Part shown: piece by piece, positions 1 to 5,707 of the stretch
Layout of the letters: every line of letters starts with the position of its first letter
Position numbering within the stretch: the stretch's first letter is position 1
DNA from: Actinomycetota bacterium
Lineage (GTDB): Bacteria; Actinomycetota; Acidimicrobiia; Acidimicrobiales; Ilumatobacteraceae
NCBI GenBank assembly: GCA_005787025.1
Contig: SYCH01000229.1
Coordinates: forward strand, 1-7,434
DNA length: 7,434 nt
Direction: 5' to 3'
The notes under the pieces: model-generated
The model's database searches: none
Told to the model about the DNA's origin: nothing
What the model saw: only the letters and a program-made list of their open reading frames with translations
Program-made: the position numbers and the translations under genes

Positions 1-299
1 CGAATCGCCCCGGCCACGTCTTGGAGACCGGCCTTGCCCATCGCACGAGCGTTGCGCTCGATCACTCCCAAAAGCGCCAACATCACGACGAACACGACGA
101 AGGCGGCGACGTAGTGGAAGCGCAGGCCCACCACCAGCAACACCAAACTCGCCACCAAACCCACGATGGCCCAGCGGACGGTGCGCACCGAATGGGTGTA
201 CAGACCCGACGGTGACACCGCCTGAGCGAAACGCTCGTCATTCTGCAACTCGGCTTCGATCTGGCGCAGGATGCGCTGTTCGTCTTCTGACAGGGCCAC
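1..299 (-). CDS. DUF3040 family small membrane protein, C-terminus cut by window edge
   Basis: Ninety-nine codons are visible, starting from a GTG; the gene runs off the left edge. The N-terminus (MALSEDEQRILRQIEAEL) is the typical opening of actinobacterial DUF3040 proteins: a short acidic amphipathic helix followed by two hydrophobic segments, about residues 43-60 and 62-80, and then a basic stretch (ERNARAMGKAG). The function of the family is unknown; it is expected to sit in the cytoplasmic membrane. The GTG is fixed by a near-perfect Shine-Dalgarno sequence, AGGAGGTGA, three bases upstream, and by the family N-terminus. It lies 66 nt downstream of the Pol IV gene on the same strand, and a sigma70-like promoter sits in that gap, so it can be expressed on its own. 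In several actinobacteria DUF3040 genes sit next to mraZ and the division cluster; whether that holds here lies outside the window. The family call is firm, the role is not known. Confidence 0.88.
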   Translation of the reverse strand, partial: MALSEDEQRILRQIEAELQNDERFAQAVSPSGLYTHSVRTVRWAIVGLVASLVLLVVGLRFHYVAAFVVFVVMLALLGVIERNARAMGKAGLQDVAGAI

Positions 300-302
300 G
301 GG

Positions 303-311
303 TCACCTCCT
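303..311 (-). promoter_or_regulatory. Strong Shine-Dalgarno sequence for the DUF3040 gene
   Basis: Read on the minus strand this is AGGAGGTGA, a near-full match to the 16S anti-SD, ending three bases before the GTG at 299. It is by far the strongest ribosome binding site in the window; most other starts here have weak or no SD. It decides the GTG start. Confidence 0.85.
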
Positions 312-317
312 ATCCAC

Positions 318-346
318 ATTGTCCCAGAACGAGCGGCGCTTGGCAA
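318..346 (-). promoter_or_regulatory. Sigma70-like promoter for the DUF3040 gene
   Basis: On the minus strand TTGCCA (341-346) is a five-of-six match to the -35 consensus TTGACA. It is followed by a 17-nt spacer and GACAAT (318-323) in the -10 position (four of six to TATAAT). The expected start point, about 7 nt further on, falls near 311, just before or within the strong SD, giving a very short leader. The match is seen in the sequence; promoter activity is inferred. Confidence 0.55.
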
Positions 347-365
347 CGCACGTCGCGGAGGTATG

Positions 366-1667
366 TCACACCGACTCGGCCCCGCCGGCGTCGTCGGCCT
401 CGTCGGGTCCCCACGGTCGGGCGCCCGGATTCGTACCCCGGTCCCGCAAAACACTGGCTGGATTGATGGCGTCTCTTCCGAACCGATCGCGGATGCGATC
501 GACCGCGGAACTGGCCGGCGACCAATCACGATCGGTGTCGGCCGTGGAGCGCCGGCCGCCCTCGTCGGTGAGATCGAGCAATGACAATTGTTCGACCGGC
601 TCCACGAATCCGGACACCCCGACCCCCACCAACCGAACCCCGTTGGATGGATCGATGGCCCCGAGGATCTCGTCGAGGGCCCTCACCAACGCTGGCGCCG
701 AGGACACCGGCGAGCCCGGCGTGATCGATCGGGTGATGTTCTCGAAGTTGGCGAAGCGAACCTTGAGATGAATGGTGCGGGCGGCCGAACCATGTCGTCG
801 CAACCTGGTCGCCACGGCTTCGGCCAGACGTACGACCTCGATCCGCATCGACTCGCGGTCGGTGATGTCGTGCGCGAAGGTCTCCTCATGGCTGATGGAC
901 TTCACATCACGGGTCGACTCCACCGGTCGATGGTCGATGCCGTTGGCGAGGTCGAAAAGATGCCGTCCGGCGGAGCGTCCGACCGCCACCTCGAGCGCAT
1001 CGCGACCCAGGGCCACCAAGTCGCCCACGCGACGAACTCCGATGCGCTCCAGTTTCGTGAAGGTGACGGGGCCGACGCCCCACAGAGCCTGCACCGGCAG
1101 GGGATGCAGGAACTCCAATTCGGCCCCGGGGACGATCTCGAGCACCCCCGGACCCGGCTGGATCGCCCCCGCATCGACGATGGGTTTGGCGCGCTTCGAT
1201 GCCAACTTCGCGATGAACTTGGAGGAGGCCACACCCACGCTGCACGGAAGCCCGAGTTCGTCGGAGATGCGGTTCCTGACGAGATGCCCGATGGTCGTTC
1301 CATCGCCGAACAAACTCCGCGCACCGGTCACGTCGAGGAAGGCCTCGTCGAGGGCGATCGGCTCGATGTGCGGAGTGAAATCCGCGAAAACTTCGTGCAC
1401 CTGACGACTCACCTCGGCGTACAACGAGTGGTCGCCGGACAGGAACACCGCGTCGGGGCACAAACGACGAGCCTTGGACGACGACATGGCCGAGAAGACC
1501 CCGTAACGCCGGGCCTCGTAGTTCGCCGCCGCCACCACTCCTCGCGCCCCGGACCCCCCGACGACCACCGGCCGACCGGCGAGTTCGGGATGCCGACGCA
1601 TTTCCACCGACACGTAGAAGGCGTCCATGTCGACGTGCAGGATGGTGCGCAGCGTCGGAGACGACAT
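366..1667 (-). CDS. dinB: DNA polymerase IV (Y-family translesion polymerase)
   Basis: A full-length, 433-residue Y-family polymerase that inserts nucleotides opposite damaged bases and extends mismatched or slipped primers without proofreading. The catalytic carboxylates are present: HVDMDAFY gives D13 and D15, with Y18 at the steric-gate position that excludes ribonucleotides, and ALDEAFLD gives D108 and E109. SVGVASSKFIAKLASKRAKP (143-162) is the conserved palm/fingers segment, and LWGVGP (195-200) lies in the thumb helix-hairpin-helix. The little-finger domain spans about 255-355. QLSLL (360-364) fits the beta-clamp-binding motif QLxLF/L. A hydrophilic tail follows, with AVDRIRDRFGRDAINPASVL, a segment recurring in actinobacterial Pol IV proteins. 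The ATG at 1667 is preferred over an in-frame ATG at 1724 because it fits the family N-terminus and avoids overlap; the SD is weak. The start lies 5 nt after the glycosyltransferase stop, so co-transcription is likely. I see no LexA-like palindrome near the operon start. Confidence 0.95.
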   Translation of the reverse strand: MSSPTLRTILHVDMDAFYVSVEMRRHPELAGRPVVVGGSGARGVVAAANYEARRYGVFSAMSSSKARRLCPDAVFLSGDHSLYAEVSRQVHEVFADFTPHIEPIALDEAFLDVTGARSLFGDGTTIGHLVRNRISDELGLPCSVGVASSKFIAKLASKRAKPIVDAGAIQPGPGVLEIVPGAELEFLHPLPVQALWGVGPVTFTKLERIGVRRVGDLVALGRDALEVAVGRSAGRHLFDLANGIDHRPVESTRDVKSISHEETFAHDITDRESMRIEVVRLAEAVATRLRRHGSAARTIHLKVRFANFENITRSITPGSPVSSAPALVRALDEILGAIDPSNGVRLVGVGVSGFVEPVEQLSLLDLTDEGGRRSTADTDRDWSPASSAVDRIRDRFGRDAINPASVLRDRGTNPGARPWGPDEADDAGGAESV

Positions 1668-1672
1668 GACGT

Positions 1673-2425
1673 TCAGCGACGTCCACCAGACCGGAATCGT
1701 CGGAGCAGTCGATCGGTGAACCACAGTCGATTCACCAAACCGAATGCCTCGTTGATGATGTGGTGGCTCAACTTGCTCTCACCCACCACCCGATCCACGA
1801 AGGTGATCGGCACCTCCACGATGCGCGCGCCACTGCGCACCGCACGATGGGTCATCTCGATCTGGAATCCGTAGCCCTCGGCCCTCACCGAGCCCACGTC
1901 GATGCGCCGCAGCAGGTGCGGGGAATACGCCCGATATCCACTGGTGGCGTCGTTCACCGCCAGACCGAGCATCCCGGCGGCGTATCGATTGCCCCATCGT
2001 GACAAGAACAAACGCAAACGGGGCCAATTCTCGATGCGACCGCCGGGCACGTACCTACTTCCGAGCGACGCATCGGCGCCCAGTTCGACCGCCGAGATCA
2101 GAGCGGGAAGATAGGCCGGATCGTGCGAGAGGTCGGCGTCCATCTGAACGCAGATCCGATCTCCCGCCCGAAGAACCTCGGAGAATCCGGCTCGATACGC
2201 CGTTCCGAGCCCCGACTTGCCGGGTCGACGCAACACGGTGATGTCTCCCCCACAACGTTCGGCGTAGCGCTCGACGATGTCCGCGGTCCCGTCGGGACTG
2301 GCATCGTCCACCACGAGAATCTCGACGTCGACGACGGCACGAATGCCCTCGAGGAGGCGTTCGACGTTTCCGGCCTCGTTGTAGGTGGGAATCACCACCA
2401 CCGCACGACGACCATTCGATTCCAC
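1673..2425 (-). CDS. Polyprenol-phosphate mannosyltransferase-like GT2 glycosyltransferase (DPM1 type)
   Basis: A 250-residue GT-A glycosyltransferase resembling dolichol/polyprenol monophosphomannose synthases, which move mannose from GDP-mannose to a polyprenyl phosphate on the inner membrane face. VVIPTYNEAGN (10-20) opens the fold, VVDDASPDGT (38-47) binds the nucleotide, and QMDADLSHDP (94-103) holds the DxD metal motif at D96/D98. LGSRYVPGG (121-129), DATSGYRAY (159-167), the EGYGFQIEM region (183-191) and GESKLS (215-220) follow in the family order. No C-terminal membrane segments and no fused apolipoprotein N-acyltransferase domain are seen, unlike mycobacterial Ppm1. I chose the GTG at 2425 because it directly precedes the conserved core; the upstream ATG at 2506 would run into the opposite gene at 2449. 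The start has no good SD but a TAGGCT element 7 nt upstream, so the mRNA may be leaderless. It leads the transcript carrying dinB. The sugar could be glucose or another hexose; mannose is inferred from similarity. Confidence 0.88.
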   Translation of the reverse strand: MESNGRRAVVVIPTYNEAGNVERLLEGIRAVVDVEILVVDDASPDGTADIVERYAERCGGDITVLRRPGKSGLGTAYRAGFSEVLRAGDRICVQMDADLSHDPAYLPALISAVELGADASLGSRYVPGGRIENWPRLRLFLSRWGNRYAAGMLGLAVNDATSGYRAYSPHLLRRIDVGSVRAEGYGFQIEMTHRAVRSGARIVEVPITFVDRVVGESKLSHHIINEAFGLVNRLWFTDRLLRRFRSGGRR

Positions 2426-2432
2426 GGACTCG

Positions 2433-2438
2433 AGCCTA
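2433..2438 (-). promoter_or_regulatory. -10-like element for a leaderless glycosyltransferase transcript
   Basis: The minus strand reads TAGGCT, matching the actinobacterial TANNNT -10 pattern, with 7 nt between it and the GTG at 2425. That spacing puts the transcription start at or next to the start codon, which would explain the missing SD. The same hexamer stands 6 nt before the phosphofructokinase start. No convincing -35 is visible. Confidence 0.45.
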
Positions 2439-2442
2439 CGAT
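2437..2442 (+). promoter_or_regulatory. -10-like element for a leaderless transcript of the small membrane protein gene
   Basis: TACGAT fits TANNNT and ends 6 nt before the ATG at 2449, the distance expected if transcription starts at the A of the start codon. It overlaps the opposing TAGGCT element by two bases (2437-2438). No SD precedes the ATG. A weak TTCGAT at 2415-2420 could act as a -35 with a 16-nt spacer. Confidence 0.45.
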
Positions 2443-2448
2443 GTCGCC

Positions 2449-2712
2449 ATGGTGACCGAACGACCGCTTTCCGCACTTCCCTCACCACTGGCTCGCGTCC
2501 TCGCATTCGTTTCGATCCTCGTGGGCGGGGTGGCCGGTGCGCTGATCGGATACGCCCTCGTCGACATCCAAGCGGAGAACGCCAGCGACGTCATCTTGGG
2601 CGTCGGTCTGCTGGTTGGAGCGATCGTCACCGCCGGGGGAACGGCGATTGTCGCCATTCTCGTCCTGCGAGCGATCGGAGAATGGCGCTCCATCTCCGAT
2701 CGGCCGAGTTGA
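2449..2712 (+). CDS. Small two-helix membrane protein, function unknown
   Basis: An 87-residue protein I do not recognise as a named family. It has a short hydrophilic N-terminus (MVTERPLSALPSP), a first hydrophobic helix at about residues 16-38 (LARVLAFVSILVGGVAGALI region), a short polar, acidic loop (DIQAENASD), and a second glycine/alanine-rich helix at about 47-74 (VILGVGLLVGAIVTAGG onward), ending in a basic, polar tail. Both ends are therefore predicted to lie on the same side of the membrane. The ATG at 2449 is followed directly by an in-frame GTG at 2452, which could also serve. The gene ends 10 nt before the phosphatase start, so the two are probably co-transcribed, and it begins 23 nt from the divergent glycosyltransferase start. 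GC-rich codon use matches the neighbours. Existence as a gene is supported by its position filling the gap, its tight spacing and its coherent topology. Confidence 0.75.
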   Translation: MVTERPLSALPSPLARVLAFVSILVGGVAGALIGYALVDIQAENASDVILGVGLLVGAIVTAGGTAIVAILVLRAIGEWRSISDRPS

Positions 2713-2722
2713 CGAGCGTGCG

Positions 2723-3514
2723 ATGGCCTCCGACGACGCACCCGCGAACCTCGTCAACCTCGCCGCGCGGTTGGCGCGGGAGGCCGGTGACCTGGTGGCC
2801 AACGGACGACGCACCGGAAACCTCGGTGCTCGAACGAAATCCACCGCCACTGACATGGTGACCCGATGGGACTCGGCGTCGGAATCTCTCATCGTCGAGG
2901 CCCTACGTGTCACCCGACCCCACGACGGCATCGTCGGAGAGGAGGGGGCACGATTCGCCGGCACCTCGGGCATCGACTGGTACATCGACCCCATCGACGG
3001 AACGACGAACTTCCTCTACGGACTGGGGGGCTACGCGGTCTCCATCGCCGCCGCGGATTCCTCGGGCCCGTTGGTCGGAGCCGTGTTCGTGCCGGAATCG
3101 CGAGAGCTCTTCACCGCCACTCGTGGTCGCGGGGCCTTCCTCGGCTCGACGCCCATCAGGTGTTCCACCAGCATGACACTCGACACCGCGCTGGTGGCCA
3201 CCGGGTTCTCCTACGACTCCGAGCGCCGGCGTATCCAGGGAGCCCGTGTCGGCGCGTTGCTCCCCCACGTTCGAGACATCCGCCGACTCGGAGCGGCCGC
3301 GATCGATCTGTGCCACGTCGCGTGCGGTCGAGTGGATGCGTACTTCGAGGAGCATTTGCAGTCCTGGGATCTCGCCGCCGGTCTCTTGATCGCCACCGAG
3401 GCCGGGGCTCGTTCGTCCGATTTCGCCGGAGGCGAGGTGAGGCCGAGCGAGACGGTCGTGTGCGCACCGGGCATTCACTCGGCGCTCATCGAACATCTGC
3501 AACCAACGTCCTGA
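2723..3514 (+). CDS. Inositol monophosphatase family enzyme
   Basis: A 263-residue, full-length member of the Mg-dependent, lithium-sensitive phosphatase family (SuhB/ImpA/HisN type). All signature elements are in order: K39, D44 and D50 in the KSTATDMVTRWD segment; GEE at 72-74 (metal ligand E73 or E74); DPIDGTTNF at 89-97, with D89, D92, G93 and T94 forming the metal and phosphate site; and SWDLAAG at 214-220, with D216 as the last ligand. The likely reaction is hydrolysis of inositol-1-phosphate to myo-inositol, which actinobacteria use for phosphatidylinositol and mycothiol. Within this family actinobacterial histidinol-phosphate phosphatases and 3'(2'),5'-bisphosphate nucleotidases look very similar, so the exact substrate is not settled. 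The ATG at 2723 is the first sensible start after the preceding gene; a longer frame reaching back to 2615 would overlap that gene. It sits 10 nt downstream of the small membrane protein gene and 46 nt upstream of the response regulator. Confidence 0.9.
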   Translation: MASDDAPANLVNLAARLAREAGDLVANGRRTGNLGARTKSTATDMVTRWDSASESLIVEALRVTRPHDGIVGEEGARFAGTSGIDWYIDPIDGTTNFLYGLGGYAVSIAAADSSGPLVGAVFVPESRELFTATRGRGAFLGSTPIRCSTSMTLDTALVATGFSYDSERRRIQGARVGALLPHVRDIRRLGAAAIDLCHVACGRVDAYFEEHLQSWDLAAGLLIATEAGARSSDFAGGEVRPSETVVCAPGIHSALIEHLQPTS

Positions 3515-3548
3515 ATCGCCGAGACGTCCGTTGGCCCTCGCCATCGGG

Positions 3549-3554
3549 CAAGAT
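3549..3554 (+). promoter_or_regulatory. Possible -10 element for the mtrA-like gene
   Basis: CAAGAT lies exactly 6 nt before the GTG at 3561. It keeps the A2 and T6 positions of TANNNT but lacks the first T. GGAGGG fills the space up to the GTG, too close to work as a normal SD, so a leaderless start is plausible. This is weaker than the other -10 candidates here; read-through from the phosphatase gene is the alternative. Confidence 0.3.
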
Positions 3555-3560
3555 GGAGGG

Positions 3561-4241
3561 GTGGGCACCCGAATCCTGGCGGTCGAAGACGACGAGCGAA
3601 TCCGCACCGCCGTGAGATTGGCCCTCGAGGACGAGGGTTGGGTGGTCGACGAAGCCGCCAGTGGCGAAGAGGCCGTCGTCATCTTCCTGCGCGAGCCGGC
3701 CGACGTCGTTCTGATCGACATCATGTTGCCCGGCATCGACGGATTCGAACTGTGTCGGACCATTCGGCGTTCGAGTGACGTTCCCATCGTCATGGTCACC
3801 GCCCGCGCCGACACGCACGATGTGGTCGCCGGACTCGAGGCGGGAGCCGACGATTATCTGACGAAGCCCTTCGCCCCCAAGGAACTCTCGGCCCGAATTC
3901 GTGCGTTGTTGCGCCGCGCCCGTCCGGCGCACCCCGCGCATCCCAAGTTGGTGTTCGGGGACCTCGAGGTGATTCCCGACGAGGGCAAAGTGGTGCGCGA
4001 CGGCACCGAGATCCATCTCACCAAGACCGAGTTTCGTCTGCTGTGCGAGTTGGCGCAGAGCCCCGGCAAAGTGTTCAGTCGCGAGCAACTGTTGGACCAC
4101 GTGTGGGGATACGGATACTTCGGGGACGGACGTCTCGTCGACGTCCACGTTCGACGTCTACGAACGAAAGTGGAACTCGATCCGGCGAATCCTCGCCATG
4201 TCGTGACGGTGCGCGGTCTCGGCTATCGCTTGCAGGCTTGA
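3561..4241 (+). CDS. mtrA: MtrA-like response regulator (OmpR/PhoB family)
   Basis: A 226-residue, two-domain transcription factor, close to the usual MtrA length. The receiver domain (about 3-118) has acidic residues D10/D11, phospho-acceptor D53 in LIDIMLPGIDGFELC, T80 in MVTA and K102 in TKPF. LEAGADDYLTKPFAPKELSA (92-111) closely follows MtrA sequences. The winged-helix DNA-binding domain (about 129-225) ends with VWGYGYFGDGRLVDVHVRRL (181-200) and TVRGLGYRL (216-224). In relatives MtrA controls cell wall remodelling, division and replication-linked genes; its target genes here cannot be told from the window. The GTG at 3561 starts the protein three residues before the first beta strand (RILAVEDD); a TTG at 3531 would add ten unlikely residues. 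The partner kinase gene starts 5 nt downstream (or overlaps the stop if a TTG start is used), which fixes the pair as one operon. Confidence 0.9.
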   Translation: MGTRILAVEDDERIRTAVRLALEDEGWVVDEAASGEEAVVIFLREPADVVLIDIMLPGIDGFELCRTIRRSSDVPIVMVTARADTHDVVAGLEAGADDYLTKPFAPKELSARIRALLRRARPAHPAHPKLVFGDLEVIPDEGKVVRDGTEIHLTKTEFRLLCELAQSPGKVFSREQLLDHVWGYGYFGDGRLVDVHVRRLRTKVELDPANPRHVVTVRGLGYRLQA

Positions 4242-4246
4242 CGACC

Positions 4247-5707
4247 GTGGAGGCCGTCGATGCCCCGGACTCGGTCGATCACAACCGCCGTCCCGAACGA
4301 CGAGCACGCCGCCCACGTCGTCGATCATTCGGATTGCGTACCCGCATCCTGGCCACCTTCGGTCTCGGAAGTCTGGTGCTTTCCACCTTTCTCGCCCTGT
4401 CCACGTACAACTTCACGCGATCGAACCTGGTGGACGAGCGGGAGTCGACCGCGATCACCAAGGTGTACCAAAGTGCGGAGCGACTGCAGTCCGACCTGAC
4501 CTCCAATCCCACCAACGTGCAGGCCGCCATCGAGCGACTCGGAGCCGACCGTCCCCTCGTCTACTTCCGAGGAACGTGGACCGGAGATGATGCGCGATTC
4601 TCGTCCACCGCGATTCCCCCATCAATGCTCAGCGCCGTTCTCGAGCAACGTCAGCCCTCGGTGATGCGAACCGAGGTCGACGGTGAACTCGTGATCCTCG
4701 TCGGCGTTCCGCTCTCCGACGTCGAAGGTGCCTACTTCGAGTTTCCCACCATCGACGACATCCGATCGACGCTCAACAGCGTCGGTCTGGCGTTGATCTT
4801 CGCCGCCGGGATCACCACCCTCGTCGGCATCGTGCTCGGGGCCATCGCCGCCTCGCGAGCCGTGCGCCCTCTCGTCGCCGCCAGCCAAGCGGCCCAAGCC
4901 ATCGCCGGCGGTCGACTGGACACGCGTCTCGTCGACTCGAATGATCCCGATCTCGCCGCGCTCACCACCTCGTTCAACGCCATGGCCATGGCTCTGGAAC
5001 AACGCGTCGAACGAGACACTCGCTTCACGTCCGACGTGAGTCACGAACTTCGGTCGCCGCTGCAAACCCTCAAGGCATCGGTCGAGGTCATGCAGGCCCG
5101 TCGCGACGAACTGCCCGAGCGAACCCAAGCGGCCCTCGATTTGATGGTCGCCGACGTCGCCCGATTCCAAGGTTTGGTCGAGGACCTGCTCGAGATCTCC
5201 CGACTCGATGCGGGAGGCGTGAAGTTGGTGGTCGATGAACTACTGGTCGGCGAGTTCGTCCGCCAAGCCGTGGGCATCAGCAGTGCCGCCGAGACACCGG
5301 TGCGCGTGGCCCCCGATGCCGAGGACGTGCTGATCCGCGGGGATCGGCGTCGACTGGCCCGCGTCATGGCGAACCTCATTGACAACGGTCGCTCGTACGG
5401 CGGCGGAGAGATCGAAGTCAACGTGTTCGTCCCCGACGACGACGGCAGCGAAACGATCACGAACATCTGGATCACGGTGGAGGATCGTGGCCCCGGCGTG
5501 GCCCCGAGCGAACGCGAACTCATCTTCGAGCGTTTCGCGCGCGGCGGAGTCGCCGGGCGACGAAGCGGCTCCGAGGGGGCGGGCCTCGGTCTGGCTCTCG
5601 TCGACGAGCACGTGCGCCTGCACCGTGGTCGGGTCTGGGTGGACGATCGTCCTGACGGACTCGATGGAGCACGTTTCGTCATCGAACTACCGGCGGAGCG
5701 ATCGTGA
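4247..5707 (+). CDS. mtrB: MtrB-like membrane sensor histidine kinase
   Basis: A 486-residue sensor kinase. An arginine-rich cytoplasmic tail (13-32) precedes TM1 (about 34-53), an extracytoplasmic sensor loop (54-177), TM2 (about 178-201) and a HAMP domain (about 202-255). The dimerisation box is RFTSDVSHELRSPLQTL with H266 as the autophosphorylation site. The ATPase domain follows: N box NLIDNGRSYGGG (376-387), VEDRGPGV (411-418), IFERFARG (426-433) and the glycine-rich GAGLGLALV (444-452). The sensor loop end (VGVPLSDVEGAYFEFPTIDD, 152-171) and the RFTSDVSHELRSPL block are typical of MtrB. It should phosphorylate the regulator encoded immediately upstream. The GTG at 4247 was chosen, 5 nt after the mtrA stop; a TTG at 4238 overlapping that stop is the alternative, and the SD is weak in both cases, suggesting translational coupling. 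In the N box the usual Asn-Ala pair reads Asn-Gly (N380-G381); the catalytic Asn itself is kept. Confidence 0.9.
   Translation: MEAVDAPDSVDHNRRPERRARRPRRRSFGLRTRILATFGLGSLVLSTFLALSTYNFTRSNLVDERESTAITKVYQSAERLQSDLTSNPTNVQAAIERLGADRPLVYFRGTWTGDDARFSSTAIPPSMLSAVLEQRQPSVMRTEVDGELVILVGVPLSDVEGAYFEFPTIDDIRSTLNSVGLALIFAAGITTLVGIVLGAIAASRAVRPLVAASQAAQAIAGGRLDTRLVDSNDPDLAALTTSFNAMAMALEQRVERDTRFTSDVSHELRSPLQTLKASVEVMQARRDELPERTQAALDLMVADVARFQGLVEDLLEISRLDAGGVKLVVDELLVGEFVRQAVGISSAAETPVRVAPDAEDVLIRGDRRRLARVMANLIDNGRSYGGGEIEVNVFVPDDDGSETITNIWITVEDRGPGVAPSERELIFERFARGGVAGRRSGSEGAGLGLALVDEHVRLHRGRVWVDDRPDGLDGARFVIELPAERS

Noticed and set aside
588..1874. A 428-codon open frame on the plus strand
   Set aside because: It lies antisense to dinB and the glycosyltransferase end, has an Arg/His/Gly-rich composition with no domain, and is explained by GC-rich codon bias of the real minus-strand genes.
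2426..2448. LexA/SOS box controlling the glycosyltransferase-dinB transcript
   Set aside because: No GAAC-N4-GTTC-like palindrome was found in the short promoter gap, so damage induction is not supported by the sequence.
2426..2506. Upstream extension of the glycosyltransferase to an ATG at 2506
   Set aside because: It would overlap the start of the divergent membrane protein gene and adds 27 basic residues before the conserved GT2 opening.
2903..3814. A 303-codon open frame on the minus strand
   Set aside because: It is antisense to the phosphatase and mtrA-like genes, both of which have complete catalytic motifs; no protein family features are seen.
4043..4246. Upstream extension of the histidine kinase frame by 68 codons
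   Set aside because: It would overlap the DNA-binding domain of the response regulator, and the extra residues are Arg/Ser-rich without similarity to MtrB; starts at 4247 or 4238 are better.
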